In this document: piece after piece, positions 34,869 to 44,426 of the stretch
Position numbering within the stretch: the stretch's first letter is position 1
How the letters are laid out: each line of letters opens with the position of its first letter
NCBI GenBank assembly: GCA_964592595.1
Contig: CAZQFH010000013.1
Location: forward strand, 1 to 64,000
Source: UBA5536 sp964592595
Lineage (GTDB): Bacteria; Bacteroidota; Bacteroidia; Bacteroidales; F082
DNA length: 64,000 nt
Direction of reading: 5' to 3'
Translations under genes and position numbers: made by a program
Notes under the pieces: model-generated
What the model saw: only the letters and a program-made list of their open reading frames with translations
What the model was told of the DNA's origin: nothing
Databases searched by the model: none

Positions 34869-36062
34869 ATGATAAACAAGCTAATGTATTTTTCTGATAA
34901 ATTGGTTTCGGAGGTATCAACGGAATTTATCAGGAACAAAATAGCACTTTTGGAAACATCTGACAGGCTAATAGGAATCAAAGGAGCCCGGGGTGTTGGT
35001 AAAACGACTTTATTATTACAATTTATAAAGACTAAATTGGCGCGTCACAAAGCTGTATATGTGACTTTGGATGATATATTTTTTTCCGAAAATCGTTTGA
35101 TTGATTTTATTGATGATTTTGTTGCCCTTGGGGGAGAATATGTATTGCTGGATGAGGTTCATAAATATCCAAATTGGAGTCAGGAGATCAAGAATGCTTA
35201 TGACCGGCATAGTCAGTTAAAAATTATTTTCACTGGTTCCAGCATCCTAAAGATCAGGGAAGCTTATGCTGATTTATCGCGACGAGCCGTGGTATTTAAT
35301 TTGGAAGGTTTTTCATTCCGGGAGTACCTCAACCTTAAAACAAATCAATCATTTCCTGTGCTTAAGCTCAGCGACATACTCGAGCATCATCAGGAACTTG
35401 TAAAAGATATTTGGAAAACTGTAAAACCATTGGCGTTTTTCGAAGGCTATTTGAGATATGGTTATTATCCGTTTTTTCTTGAAAATCAGGAAACCTATCA
35501 TCAAAAGTTAAGAGAAATTATTTCGCTTACTCTTGAGATAGACTTACCTTACAATACTGATATCAGCCATAGTAAAATATTTCATATCAAGCAGTTACTA
35601 TATATTATTGCAGAAAGTGTACCCTTTAAACCAAATATTCAGAAAATTAGCGAAAGAATTGCGACAAGTCGGAATACCTTAAAACAATATTTACATATAC
35701 TGGATGAGGCTCAAATAATTGCGCTGCTTTTTTCGGAAAAAAAGGGCATGAGTAGTTTGACAAAACCAGAAAAAATATATTTACATCATCCTAATTTAAT
35801 GTATAGTCTTTCTGAATCTGATGCTGATGTTGGAACAGTTCGTGAAACATTTTTCTTGAATCAATTGTCAGCAAAGCACGAGGTTTTTTATACTGAAAAG
35901 GGTGATTTTAGGGTAGATCGGAAATATACCCTCGAAGTAGGAGGGAAAAACAAGGACGCCAAACAAATTCAAGGAATTGAGCATGCTTATCTTGCAAAAG
36001 ATGGGCTGGAAGCAGGGTTTGGACGTGAAATTCCACTTTGGCTTTTTGGCTTTTTATATTAA
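34869..36062 (+). CDS. AAA-family ATPase with DUF4143-type C-terminus
   Basis: The 397-residue protein has Walker A IKGARGVGKTTL near residue 40, Walker B EYVLLDEVHKYPNW about 90-103, and sensor FTGSSILK. The C-terminus matches the DUF4143 pattern, with a DNA-binding-like helical segment followed by a nuclease-fold-like part (YTLEVGGKNKDAKQIQG) that lacks an obvious complete catalytic set. Such ATPases are common in Bacteroidota, are frequently exchanged, and often have unknown function. It is AT-rich compared with its neighbours and preceded by direct repeats that may be an operator. Confidence 0.85.
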   Translation: MINKLMYFSDKLVSEVSTEFIRNKIALLETSDRLIGIKGARGVGKTTLLLQFIKTKLARHKAVYVTLDDIFFSENRLIDFIDDFVALGGEYVLLDEVHKYPNWSQEIKNAYDRHSQLKIIFTGSSILKIREAYADLSRRAVVFNLEGFSFREYLNLKTNQSFPVLKLSDILEHHQELVKDIWKTVKPLAFFEGYLRYGYYPFFLENQETYHQKLREIISLTLEIDLPYNTDISHSKIFHIKQLLYIIAESVPFKPNIQKISERIATSRNTLKQYLHILDEAQIIALLFSEKKGMSSLTKPEKIYLHHPNLMYSLSESDADVGTVRETFFLNQLSAKHEVFYTEKGDFRVDRKYTLEVGGKNKDAKQIQGIEHAYLAKDGLEAGFGREIPLWLFGFLY

Positions 36063-36110
36063 TTTAGGAGGATAAGATTTCAGAATAAGTACTATTAAAC
36101 ATTAAATATC

Positions 36111-37103
36111 ATGATTAATTATCAACCTTCATCAACACGTTACGATCAAATTCCTTATAATCGTTCCGGTCGATCCGGACTGAAACTTCCTGCCTTGTCG
36201 CTAGGATTATGGCATAATTTTGGCGATATCGACGATTTTGAAGTAGCCGAAAATATTATTTTAAAGGCTTTTGATCATGGCATTACACATTTTGATCTGG
36301 CCAATAATTATGGTCCTCCACCGGGAAGTGCCGAAACAAATTTTGGAAAAATCCTGCTTCGAAATCTAAAATCTTACCGCGATGAGTTGATTATTTCCAC
36401 CAAAGCAGGTTACGGCATGTGGCCAGGACCATATGGCGATTGGGGCAGCCGAAAATATTTGCTTGCAAGCCTTGATCAGAGCCTGAAACGTATGGGAATG
36501 GATTATGTAGATATTTTTTATTCGCATCGCTACGATCCCGAAACACCTCTGGAAGAAACCATGACCGCTCTTTCTGATGCTGTAAAATCAGGAAAAGCGC
36601 TATATGTGGGAATTTCAAATTATCCGGCAGATGCGAGCAAAAAAGCTTTTCAATTGCTTCGCGAATTAGGAACGTCCTGCCTGATTCACCAGGCACGCTA
36701 TTCGATGTTTGATCGCTGGGTCGAAAGTGAATTACTCAATCTGCTTGAGGAAGAAGGTGTTGGATGTATTGCTTATTCTCCTTTGGCTCAGGGCTTGCTT
36801 ACCGATCGTTACCTCAAGGGCATTCCTGCCGATTCGCGTGCTGCCCGCGAAGTTTTCCTTACAAGAGAACAGGTGGATCAAGTGCATGAAAAAATAGTGA
36901 AGCTTAATCAAATCGCTCAAAATAGAAATCAAAGTCTGGCGCAAATGGCGCTGGCATGGCTGCTGAAAGACGCCAGGGTTACGAGTGTATTAATTGGAGC
37001 CAGCAGTACAGCTCAACTGGAAGCAAATCTAAAATCCCTTGATAATATAAACTTTGAAAAAGAAGAACTTCTTAACATAAATCAAGTGCTATCCGGAAAT
37101 TGA
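36111..37103 (+). CDS. Aldo/keto reductase, YghZ/MgrA-like
   Basis: The 330-residue TIM-barrel NADPH-dependent reductase has FDLANNYGPPPGSAE (catalytic Asp-Tyr), STKAGYGMWPGPYGDWGS (catalytic Lys), YSHRYDPETP (catalytic His) and the C-terminal VLIGASS coenzyme-binding motif. The pattern matches L-glyceraldehyde 3-phosphate reductase YghZ (AKR14), involved in aldehyde detoxification. It has a short gap from the AAA ATPase gene, but probably its own transcription. Confidence 0.92.
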   Translation: MINYQPSSTRYDQIPYNRSGRSGLKLPALSLGLWHNFGDIDDFEVAENIILKAFDHGITHFDLANNYGPPPGSAETNFGKILLRNLKSYRDELIISTKAGYGMWPGPYGDWGSRKYLLASLDQSLKRMGMDYVDIFYSHRYDPETPLEETMTALSDAVKSGKALYVGISNYPADASKKAFQLLRELGTSCLIHQARYSMFDRWVESELLNLLEEEGVGCIAYSPLAQGLLTDRYLKGIPADSRAAREVFLTREQVDQVHEKIVKLNQIAQNRNQSLAQMALAWLLKDARVTSVLIGASSTAQLEANLKSLDNINFEKEELLNINQVLSGN

Positions 37104-37167
37104 TTCCCCTATAGCAGCTAAATAAAAGAAATAGCAGGAGTAAAAACGACCTAATTATCTGAATGTT

Positions 37168-37175
37168 TACTTTTG
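37168..37175 (+). promoter_or_regulatory. Promoter -7 element for the T9SS beta-propeller gene
   Basis: TACTTTTG, a match to TAnnTTTG, with a leader of about 95 nt to the chosen ATG at 37277. Confidence 0.4.
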
Positions 37176-37276
37176 TCAGGTTGCTTCTTTGGGTTTAAGG
37201 CCTGATGAAGGTAAATATGATACTGATAAGAATGTTTGTGAATTTTTTACACCTTTTAATAAAACCTTTCAAAAAA

Positions 37277-40006
37277 ATGAAAAAAACTTTCCGGATCAGC
37301 AGTTTTATCCTGCTGATTATGCTTTCAATTGGGTTGTTAAATCCTTTATTTCAAGATTATAAGAAGGAATCGAAAAGAACAGCTTACGAAAAGCAATTAC
37401 ACGAAGTAATGAAACAAATTCCAACGCAATCGCGCGAGCTGGATACCATTGCTAAAGCAGATCGGCCTGACGTAGCTGCCCTACAAAATTACTTTCAAAC
37501 GCTCGATCCTGCTTTGGGTGTTGTACCCGTTAAACGGCAATATGCTGCTTACGAGCAGGCACAAATGATCGAAGCTCAAGCCACCCGCAGTCGTGAGTTG
37601 ATGTGGGAAGGAACCCGCGCCGATATGGGCGGCCGCACGCGTGCCTTGCTCTTCGATCCCAACGACAGTCAGGGAAAGAAAGTTTTTGCCGGGGGTGTCA
37701 CGGGAGGCCTCTGGGTAAATTACAATATCCTCGACCTGGGGGAAGACTGGGAACCTATTGGCGATTTTTATCCCAATATGGCCATCAGCAGCCTCACTTA
37801 CGATCCTACCAATCCCATGGTGATGTATGCCGGAACAGGTGAGGCACAAACTGCACGTATCATTTACCGCGAATCCAGTGGACTGGGAATGGGCGTTTTT
37901 AAATCGGAAGATGGAGGCGATACCTGGGAAATCATTCCTTCAACTGCTGATTTTGCTTACGTAACTGACGTTAAAGTGCGTGACGAAGAGGGCGTTGGCG
38001 TAATTTATGCCGCTGTGGTTTCAGGTAGTTATCAGGGCACTGACCATCAAAGTGAGCCTTCAGACGGTTTGTACCGCTCAACAGATGGAGGCGAAAGCTG
38101 GGAACAGGTATTACCATTTATTCCTGGAACAGATGATCCTTATGCACCTGCCATGATAGAAATAGCTTCGAGTGGACGAATTTTTGTGGGAACAACAGAA
38201 AACTTACAACTCAAGGGTGGCGCAACAATTTTATGGACAGACGAAGGAACATCAGGCAGCTGGACGGCTTTTGAGGATTATAATACCCTAATTGATGGCG
38301 AAAGCTACTACAACATTCCTGCCCGAACCATCATTGCCAGCGCACCCAGCAATCCGGATATTGTTTATGCGCAATTTGCTGCCGGCTATCTCAATAGTGA
38401 GAATGGTTTTTATCATTACCGTGGTCGCTACATGGCCAAATCAACCGATGGGGGCGAAACCTGGACAACAATGAACAAACCAGCTGATGACTGGAGCACA
38501 TTGGCCTGGCATGCTTTTATCCTGAAAGTGCAGCCCGATGATCCTAATGCAGTATTTACTGGTGGTCTTGACCTTTGGAAAAGCTCAAACGGCGGCCAAA
38601 GCTGGAATCATATTTCTGATTGGGTATTGATGTATTATGGCGGTGGTGATGAATATGTTCATGCCGATCAGCATCAGATAGCTTTTAGACCTGATGATCC
38701 TACTACAGCTATTTTTGGCTGCGATGGCGGTGTTTTTCTCTCGGAAAATGCCCATCTGAGTATTCCAACTTTTACTGAACGCAATCAAAATTATAACACG
38801 CTTCAGTTCTATAGCGGAGCAATCAATCCTACAGCCGGGAATGAACAAATGTTGGGGGGCTTGCAAGATAATGGTAGTTTAAAATATATGGGTAACACCC
38901 TTGATATCAATGATATGATAAGCGGAGGTGATGGTGCAGCTTGTTTTTGGGATCAAAATGAAGCAAACCTGTACATGACTTCTGTTTATTACAACAGGTA
39001 TTATTTCTACAAAAACAACAATCAATACGATTATATTGATGGTGGTTCAGGAACTTTTATTTCTCCTGCTGATTATGACTACATCAATAATATACTATAT
39101 ACCAATGCGGTAGATTTTCTGGGCAATTATGCCGGAAGGATTTATCGTGTAACGAATATTGGCAGTCAGGTATCCGGAGGTTTTATTGATCTCGGCACTT
39201 TTAACACAATACCTTTTTCACATATCGCATGGTCGCAGCATTCTACACTTGGAAACAGCAACATTCTTGCTGGTACTGGATCTGGAAGACTTTACAAAGT
39301 TGATAACGCAAATGCCAGTCCTACAACTACCGAAATAGGAAGCCCTGATTTTCCGTTGGCAAGTGTTTCTGCTGTTGCCATTGGAGGATCAGAGGATACT
39401 TTGCTTGTAAGCTTTTCCAATTATGGCGTTTCGAGTATTTGGCTCACATTTGACGGCGGTGAAAACTGGATGGAGCGTGAAGGAAATCTTCCGGACATGC
39501 CTGTTCGCTGGGCGATTCTGCATCCCGAAAATTCGGCGCAGGCCATGCTGGCAACCGAAACTGGAATCTGGACTACCAATATGCTTTTTGAAGCAGAACC
39601 GCTTTGGGAACCAGCCACCGAAGGCATGGGAAATGTAAGAATAGATATGTTGCGTATGCGCCTGAGCGATAATACGGTAATTGCTGCAACACATGGCAGG
39701 GGATTGTTTACAACGACTTGGGAAAAAGATGTTTATACTTTCAAAAGTGAACATCAAAACCAAACAGCCTCCTTTAAGGTTTACCCTAATCCTGTGATCG
39801 ATTTTGCAGGTTTGGAAACTCATCTCGAAGGTGACTTTGATCTGCAAATCCTTGATATGCAGGGGAAAATTGTTTTGAGTAAAAAGCTGTTTTTGCAGGC
39901 TGATAATAATGTACAGATTGATTTGAAACATTTACCGTCAGGACAGTATGTTTTGATATTAAGTAATGACAGTCAGCAGTTTACCCAGAAAATAATTAAA
40001 GAATAG
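37277..40006 (+). CDS. T9SS-exported BNR/sortilin-type beta-propeller protein
   Basis: The 909-residue protein starts with a signal peptide (FRISSFILLIMLSIGLLNPL) and has several BNR/Asp-box elements (SEDGGDTWE, STDGGESWE, STDGGETWT, SSNGGQSWN, TFDGGENWM) typical of VPS10/sialidase-like propellers. A T9SS sorting domain is at the C-terminus (VYPNP, LQILDMQGKIVLSKK and TQKIIKE). Catalytic sialidase residues are not evident, so it may bind rather than cleave. ATG 37277 is chosen as the start of the signal peptide rather than the upstream 37205. Confidence 0.9.
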   Translation: MKKTFRISSFILLIMLSIGLLNPLFQDYKKESKRTAYEKQLHEVMKQIPTQSRELDTIAKADRPDVAALQNYFQTLDPALGVVPVKRQYAAYEQAQMIEAQATRSRELMWEGTRADMGGRTRALLFDPNDSQGKKVFAGGVTGGLWVNYNILDLGEDWEPIGDFYPNMAISSLTYDPTNPMVMYAGTGEAQTARIIYRESSGLGMGVFKSEDGGDTWEIIPSTADFAYVTDVKVRDEEGVGVIYAAVVSGSYQGTDHQSEPSDGLYRSTDGGESWEQVLPFIPGTDDPYAPAMIEIASSGRIFVGTTENLQLKGGATILWTDEGTSGSWTAFEDYNTLIDGESYYNIPARTIIASAPSNPDIVYAQFAAGYLNSENGFYHYRGRYMAKSTDGGETWTTMNKPADDWSTLAWHAFILKVQPDDPNAVFTGGLDLWKSSNGGQSWNHISDWVLMYYGGGDEYVHADQHQIAFRPDDPTTAIFGCDGGVFLSENAHLSIPTFTERNQNYNTLQFYSGAINPTAGNEQMLGGLQDNGSLKYMGNTLDINDMISGGDGAACFWDQNEANLYMTSVYYNRYYFYKNNNQYDYIDGGSGTFISPADYDYINNILYTNAVDFLGNYAGRIYRVTNIGSQVSGGFIDLGTFNTIPFSHIAWSQHSTLGNSNILAGTGSGRLYKVDNANASPTTTEIGSPDFPLASVSAVAIGGSEDTLLVSFSNYGVSSIWLTFDGGENWMEREGNLPDMPVRWAILHPENSAQAMLATETGIWTTNMLFEAEPLWEPATEGMGNVRIDMLRMRLSDNTVIAATHGRGLFTTTWEKDVYTFKSEHQNQTASFKVYPNPVIDFAGLETHLEGDFDLQILDMQGKIVLSKKLFLQADNNVQIDLKHLPSGQYVLILSNDSQQFTQKIIKE

Positions 40007-40013
40007 CTTACAA

Positions 40014-41441
40014 ATGAATTGGTTGCTTTTTTGGATGGCGGTTTACCTGATCTTGGTTTTGCTATTGGCATTCCGTCATCTGAAAAGCAGCAATCCCGAA
40101 ACCTATTTGGTTAATAACCGAAGTACACGCTTAGTGCCTTTGGTTTTTACGATTCTGGCCACTTTTGTGGGTGGCGGAACTTCCATTGGCTTGATTGCTA
40201 TGGGTTACAGCTCAGGCTTTGCAGCAGTTGGCATAGGATTGGCTTATGTGCTTGGTTTCATGCTGATGATGCGCTATGCCGGGAAGATCAGAGATTGGGG
40301 AGCACAGGAAAAGATTTATTCCTTTCCGCAATTTTTAATTAGTCGATTCAGTCAAAAATCTGGAAATCAGCAATCTTTTTCCGGATTTGATCGAAGTTTT
40401 TCAGCGTTGGTTAGCGGGGTTAACATTTTCATTTTCTTCTTTTTGCTGGCAGCGCAGTTTGTTGGGATGGCCAGTTTGCTGAAGTTTGGTTTCGGCTGGG
40501 GCTATCAGTCGGCAGCAGTGCTCTCGGCTGTGATTGTGATTGGCTATACCGCTATTTCAGGATTGTCAGGCGTTATTTACACGGATATGATACAATTTGT
40601 GGTGATCTTGATTTTGATTTTTTTCATCTTTCTGCCTGGAATTTTTACGGATACTGAAAACTTTAACCGCTTAAGTGAACTACCTGCCAATATGCTTAAC
40701 GGAAGCTTTTATGGCTGGACTTTTTTGATTGGTTTACTGTTGTTTTTGTCGCCTTCTGTTTTGGTAAGGATGGATATCTGGCAGCGCATACTTTCGGCCA
40801 AAGATGCCAAAACGGCACGCAGAGCCAGCTTGTGGAGCGGTATTGGGATGTTGCCTTTTTATCTCATTTTTCCATTGGTTGGTATGAGTGTTCGCCTTTC
40901 GCTTGGCGACCAAATCAATGCCAATGATGCCACCTATCTTTTTCTTGAACAGCACGGGACGCCTTTTTTTCTGGCTTTTGGTGTCACGGGATTGCTGGCT
41001 GCATTGATGTCGTCAGGGGATAGTTTTTTAAATATCATAGCTATTTCGGCAGTGCGCGATTTTAGTGGATGGCGTCGTAAAACTGTGGATGATTTGAAAC
41101 GTGGCCAAAAGCAAATCAGGGTGATGACATTGGTTTTTGGAATAGTTGCATTGGTGATGGCGCTCTTGCTACCTGATATTGTAGATTTGATGGTGGTTGG
41201 CATTGGTACGATTGTGATTTTTGTGCCGGTAACGGTTTTGGCATTGATTCATCCGGATGCAAAGCGTTATCAGCGAGCGGCTTTATGGAGTGTGCTGAGC
41301 GGTTTTGCAGTAAATACCGGATTCTTTGTTTGGGGTGTGATTGCACCACAACAATTTGAACCCAAATCATCTTTTATCCCGGCCTTTGTGGTGGCTGGGT
41401 TAGTTCTATTATTTGGAAAGTTAAGGACAAACACGGTATAA
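40014..41441 (+). CDS. Sodium:solute symporter family protein
   Basis: The 475-residue membrane protein has about 12-13 hydrophobic segments of the SSS/LeuT fold. The N-terminal TFVGGGTSIGLIAMGYSSGFAAVG and the IGYTAISGLSGVIYTDMIQFVVILI block are typical. The MSSGDSFLNIIAISAVRD segment includes the conserved SSxxS-type sodium-site region. It starts 7 nt after the propeller gene and is followed by tadA after one nucleotide, so the three may share a transcript. Substrate unknown. Confidence 0.9.
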   Translation: MNWLLFWMAVYLILVLLLAFRHLKSSNPETYLVNNRSTRLVPLVFTILATFVGGGTSIGLIAMGYSSGFAAVGIGLAYVLGFMLMMRYAGKIRDWGAQEKIYSFPQFLISRFSQKSGNQQSFSGFDRSFSALVSGVNIFIFFFLLAAQFVGMASLLKFGFGWGYQSAAVLSAVIVIGYTAISGLSGVIYTDMIQFVVILILIFFIFLPGIFTDTENFNRLSELPANMLNGSFYGWTFLIGLLLFLSPSVLVRMDIWQRILSAKDAKTARRASLWSGIGMLPFYLIFPLVGMSVRLSLGDQINANDATYLFLEQHGTPFFLAFGVTGLLAALMSSGDSFLNIIAISAVRDFSGWRRKTVDDLKRGQKQIRVMTLVFGIVALVMALLLPDIVDLMVVGIGTIVIFVPVTVLALIHPDAKRYQRAALWSVLSGFAVNTGFFVWGVIAPQQFEPKSSFIPAFVVAGLVLLFGKLRTNTV

Positions 41442-41442
41442 A

Positions 41443-41889
41443 ATGGAAAAACTCACCGTATTTTCTGATATTTATTTCATGCAGCAAGCTTTAAAAGAAG
41501 CAGCAAAAGCCGAATTGGAAGGTGAAGTTCCGGTAGGTGCTGTGGTGGTTTGCGACAATACGATCATTGCGCGGGCGCACAACCAAACAGAGCAATTGCA
41601 GGATGTTACGGCCCATGCCGAAATGCTTGCTATCACAGCTGCCGCCAATCATTTTGGAGCCAAATACCTCAGCGAGTGCACGCTTTACGTCACGCTTGAG
41701 CCTTGCCCAATGTGCGCCGGAGCATTGTATCATGCACAGTTTGCAAAAGTAGCTTGGGCTGCCAGTGATCCAAAAGGTGGTTTTCAGCGATTTGGTAATC
41801 TGCTTCATCCAAAAACAGAAGTTCAAAAAGCTTTGCTCGAAGCTGAAAGCAGCGAACTATTAAAACTTTTTTTTAGACAAAGGCGTTGA
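41443..41889 (+). CDS. tadA: tRNA-specific adenosine deaminase-like nucleoside deaminase
   Basis: The 148-residue zinc deaminase has the TADVTAHAEMLAI-type motif (HAE) and PCPMCAGALY (PCxxC), which supply zinc and the proton shuttle. The family converts A34 to inosine in tRNA-Arg(ACG). Length and motif match TadA better than guanine deaminase. Its start lies one nucleotide after the symporter stop. Confidence 0.92.
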   Translation: MEKLTVFSDIYFMQQALKEAAKAELEGEVPVGAVVVCDNTIIARAHNQTEQLQDVTAHAEMLAITAAANHFGAKYLSECTLYVTLEPCPMCAGALYHAQFAKVAWAASDPKGGFQRFGNLLHPKTEVQKALLEAESSELLKLFFRQRR

Positions 41890-41919
41890 AAATTACTTGT
41901 TCAACAGGCTTTTCAAGAG

Positions 41920-41939
41920 TTATTAACCATTGTTAATAA
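41920..41939. repeat. Inverted repeat downstream of tadA
   Basis: TTATTAAC, 4 nt, GTTAATAA: a perfect 8-bp stem. It contains the same half-site as the inverted repeat in the candidate origin, in opposite arrangement. No T-tract follows, so it is not a typical terminator. Confidence 0.6.
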
Positions 41940-41980
41940 GTCTTGTTAATTGTAAGTGAATAAGAAAGGCTTATTTTATC

Positions 41981-42011
41981 TTGACAAACGACCTCTGATC
42001 GCGTATATTTG
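41981..42011 (+). promoter_or_regulatory. Promoter of the candidate structured RNA
   Basis: TTGA at 41981-41984, 19 nt, then TATATTTG at 42004-42011 fit the Bacteroidota promoter. The region between tadA and dnaG contains no ORF in its sense, so the promoter appears to drive an RNA. Confidence 0.65.
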
Positions 42012-42016
42012 TGTCA

Positions 42017-42387
42017 GCAAGTGAGCAAAAACAAGGCAAAGATGAAGAAGCTTGAAGTCCACTTGCAAAAGCGTTCTTCAATAAGTTTCTACATCAATTG
42101 GCAAAACACACCGAAAGGAAATTTTTGTCGTTGAGGAGCATCAAAAAAGCCTGATGCGGTGACAGAGCAGCTGAAAAGTTGTTCAATTGTCAAAACGCGA
42201 AAATGGAAAGTGAGTAGGGGCGTTGCTACGGCAACAAACAGAAAACTAAATCCGATTGCGGCAACACAGGAGGCGAAAGCCTGAATGGACAGACCGCTCG
42301 CAAGCTTGCCAGAATTCACTTAGCTACGGCTGGTGAAGGCTGAACCGGAAGTCGATTCGATCAAAAGAATGGGTTTCCGGTTTTTTT
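42017..42387 (+). ncRNA. Candidate structured non-coding RNA, about 370 nt, family not recognised
   Basis: This occupies most of a 520-nt gap between tadA and the convergent dnaG. It starts from a good promoter and ends in a hairpin terminator. Strong local stems include GAAGAAGC (42044-42051) with GCGTTCTTC (42071-42079, one bulge); GCATCA (42138-42143) with TGATGC (42152-42157); GTTGC-TACG-GCAAC (42223-42236); and AGGC-GAAA-GCCT (42271-42282). The last two have UNCG-like and GNRA tetraloops, hallmarks of stable RNA. The sense strand has no coding pattern. It lacks the GGAAAGTCCG of RNase P RNA and the tRNA-like end of tmRNA, so I cannot name it. Boundaries are inferred from the promoter and terminator. 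Confidence 0.6.
42343..42387 (+). terminator. Intrinsic terminator of the candidate structured RNA
   Basis: AACCGGAA (42343-42350) pairs with TTCCGGTT (42375-42382), followed by T's to 42387. Confidence 0.75.
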
Positions 42388-42411
42388 ATGTTTAGGTTTA
42401 AGCTGCTGATT

Positions 42412-44358
42412 CTATTTCGTAATAACCGATCCCAGAATGCTATTGATGATGACCAGTTTTTTCTCAATTTTCATTTTTTGATGGATTATCAGCATTTGTT
42501 TTTCCTGGTCGGATTCGGTTTTCATCTGTGCATTAAGCTGATCCCTACGCGATTCCAGGATTCTTTTTTTATACATCAGCAAGGCATTATCAAGCATAGC
42601 CGGAAGTACTTCCAATTCGGTTTTTACATAGATATTTTTCCGTTTCCAGTCGTGTAGTTCATAAGGTGTGCTTAATAAATCGCTGGCCAGCAGCGCAATA
42701 TCGGGCTCAGGACTCGAGATAAAAACTTGTGTTTCAGGTATTGTCCCTTCGTCAAGCGAATGAGAATAAATATCCAATATTTTCTGATGTGTGGCATCCT
42801 GAAAGCGCAAGAGATCATTTTTTAAATCATTAATCACATAGGCTGCCAACGATTCACTGTATTGAATCGGAAAGCCCTCTTCATCCTGGGTTTCCTGTGT
42901 GATTTGTTCATCAGCATGGTGTAACAACAACTTCACCAATTCGCGTTCCTGATGATATCCGGGAGGCAAATCGTCCTCAGGACTTTTGGCTTCTTCTTGT
43001 TGCGGTTGTTGTTTGGGGGTTGGCTCTGGAATGGCATTACCAAGGTCTTTTTTCAGCTTTTGCCGCAAGAGTTTATTCAACTCATTCATCAGGGTGTTTT
43101 CGGCCACATCCAGCATGCGGCTGCACTCTTTGATGTAAACCGTACGATAAATGGGATCGGGAATAAGCGAGATGGTATGCACGATTTCTTTTACCAAACC
43201 GGCTTTTTTGATGGGGTCACTGGCGCTTTCCTTCAAAAGCAGGTCAGTTTTAAAACTGATAAAATCCTTGGATTGTTTTTGGATAAAGGCTTCCACCTCT
43301 GCCGTGCGGTTTTTTCGCACAAATGAATCAGGGTCTTCCCCTTCGGGAAGCACTACCACGCGCACATTCATGCCTTCTTCCAAAATCATATCGGTGCCCC
43401 GAAGCGAAGCACTGATGCCGGCTTTGTCGCCATCATAAAGCATGGTGATGTTTTGGGTGTAGCGCCTGATCAAACGAATTTGATCGGTTGTGAGTGAGGT
43501 TCCTGAACTAGCTACAACATTTTCGATTCCTGATTGATGCATGCTTATCACATCGGTATAGCCTTCAACCAGCAAACACTGATCCAGGCGGCTGATAGCG
43601 TTTTTGGCAAAATAAATTCCGTAAAGCGTTTTGCTTTTGTTATAAAGTTGCGACTCGGGCGAATTAAGGTATTTTGCCTTCGATTTATCAGATTGAAGAA
43701 TACGCCCTCCAAAACCAATCACTTTTCCGGTGAGGTTGTGGATAGGAAAAATTACCCTTGCCTGAAAACGATCATAAAAACGTTCTTCGTTACCCGTGCT
43801 GAGTCCTGTTTGTAACAAAGTCTCAATACTATAACCATTTTTAATGGCGTGTTTGCTAAAAATATCCCGACCATCCGGATTATAACCCAACTGAAACTTT
43901 ATGATGGTAGCCTCTCTGAAATCCCTTTCTTTAAAATAGCTTAACCCTATCGAGCGTCCTTCCTCCGTTTCAAAAAGTGCCTGGCTGAAATATTGCTGCG
44001 CAAAGGTGTTTACATTAAACATCTTTTCGCGCGTGTTTTGTGCCATCAATTCTTCGGCAGTTGGCTCACGCTCTTCTATTTCGATATTGTATTTTTTGGC
44101 CAGATAACGCAAGGCTTCGGGATAGGAATAATGCTCGTGTTCCATAACGAAGCGTGCCGAATCGCCGGCCTTGCCGCAACCAAAACACTTAAAAATTCCC
44201 TTAGAGGGTGATACCGTGAACGAAGGTGTTTTTTCCTGATGAAACGGACAAAGACCAATCAGGTTGCTACCTCTTCGCTTAAGGCTTACAAATTCGCCCA
44301 CAACCTCTTCAATGCGGGCGGATTCGAGGATGTTGGCTACAGTATTTTTTGGTATCAA
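42412..44358 (-). CDS. dnaG: DNA primase
   Basis: The 648-residue replication primase has an N-terminal zinc-binding domain with CPFHQEKTPSF and CFGCGKAGDS, the catalytic Toprim core (LLVEGYTDVISMHQSGIENVVASSGTSL, TMLYDGDKAG), and a C-terminal helicase-binding region after a Pro/Gln-rich linker (about 455-485). It ends convergent with the candidate RNA gene. The upstream region shared with the divergent PspC gene contains TAATTTCG and TATTTTCG -7-like boxes. Confidence 0.96.
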   Translation of the reverse strand: MIPKNTVANILESARIEEVVGEFVSLKRRGSNLIGLCPFHQEKTPSFTVSPSKGIFKCFGCGKAGDSARFVMEHEHYSYPEALRYLAKKYNIEIEEREPTAEELMAQNTREKMFNVNTFAQQYFSQALFETEEGRSIGLSYFKERDFREATIIKFQLGYNPDGRDIFSKHAIKNGYSIETLLQTGLSTGNEERFYDRFQARVIFPIHNLTGKVIGFGGRILQSDKSKAKYLNSPESQLYNKSKTLYGIYFAKNAISRLDQCLLVEGYTDVISMHQSGIENVVASSGTSLTTDQIRLIRRYTQNITMLYDGDKAGISASLRGTDMILEEGMNVRVVVLPEGEDPDSFVRKNRTAEVEAFIQKQSKDFISFKTDLLLKESASDPIKKAGLVKEIVHTISLIPDPIYRTVYIKECSRMLDVAENTLMNELNKLLRQKLKKDLGNAIPEPTPKQQPQQEEAKSPEDDLPPGYHQERELVKLLLHHADEQITQETQDEEGFPIQYSESLAAYVINDLKNDLLRFQDATHQKILDIYSHSLDEGTIPETQVFISSPEPDIALLASDLLSTPYELHDWKRKNIYVKTELEVLPAMLDNALLMYKKRILESRRDQLNAQMKTESDQEKQMLIIHQKMKIEKKLVIINSILGSVITK

Positions 44359-44426
44359 GTTAAAAATGCTTTGTTGCGAAATTACAAAAAGAATGTGTAT
44401 TTTCGTGTGTCAAAAAACCTTGAACT

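Noticed and set aside
41890..42016. A second replication origin in the AT-rich tadA-dnaG gap
   Set aside because: It has one inverted repeat but none of the clustered nonamers seen at 17.9-18.4 kb.
42017..42387. RNase P RNA or tmRNA
   Set aside because: The GGAAAGTCCG core of RNase P and the tRNA-like ends of tmRNA are absent in the sequence, so I did not name the RNA.
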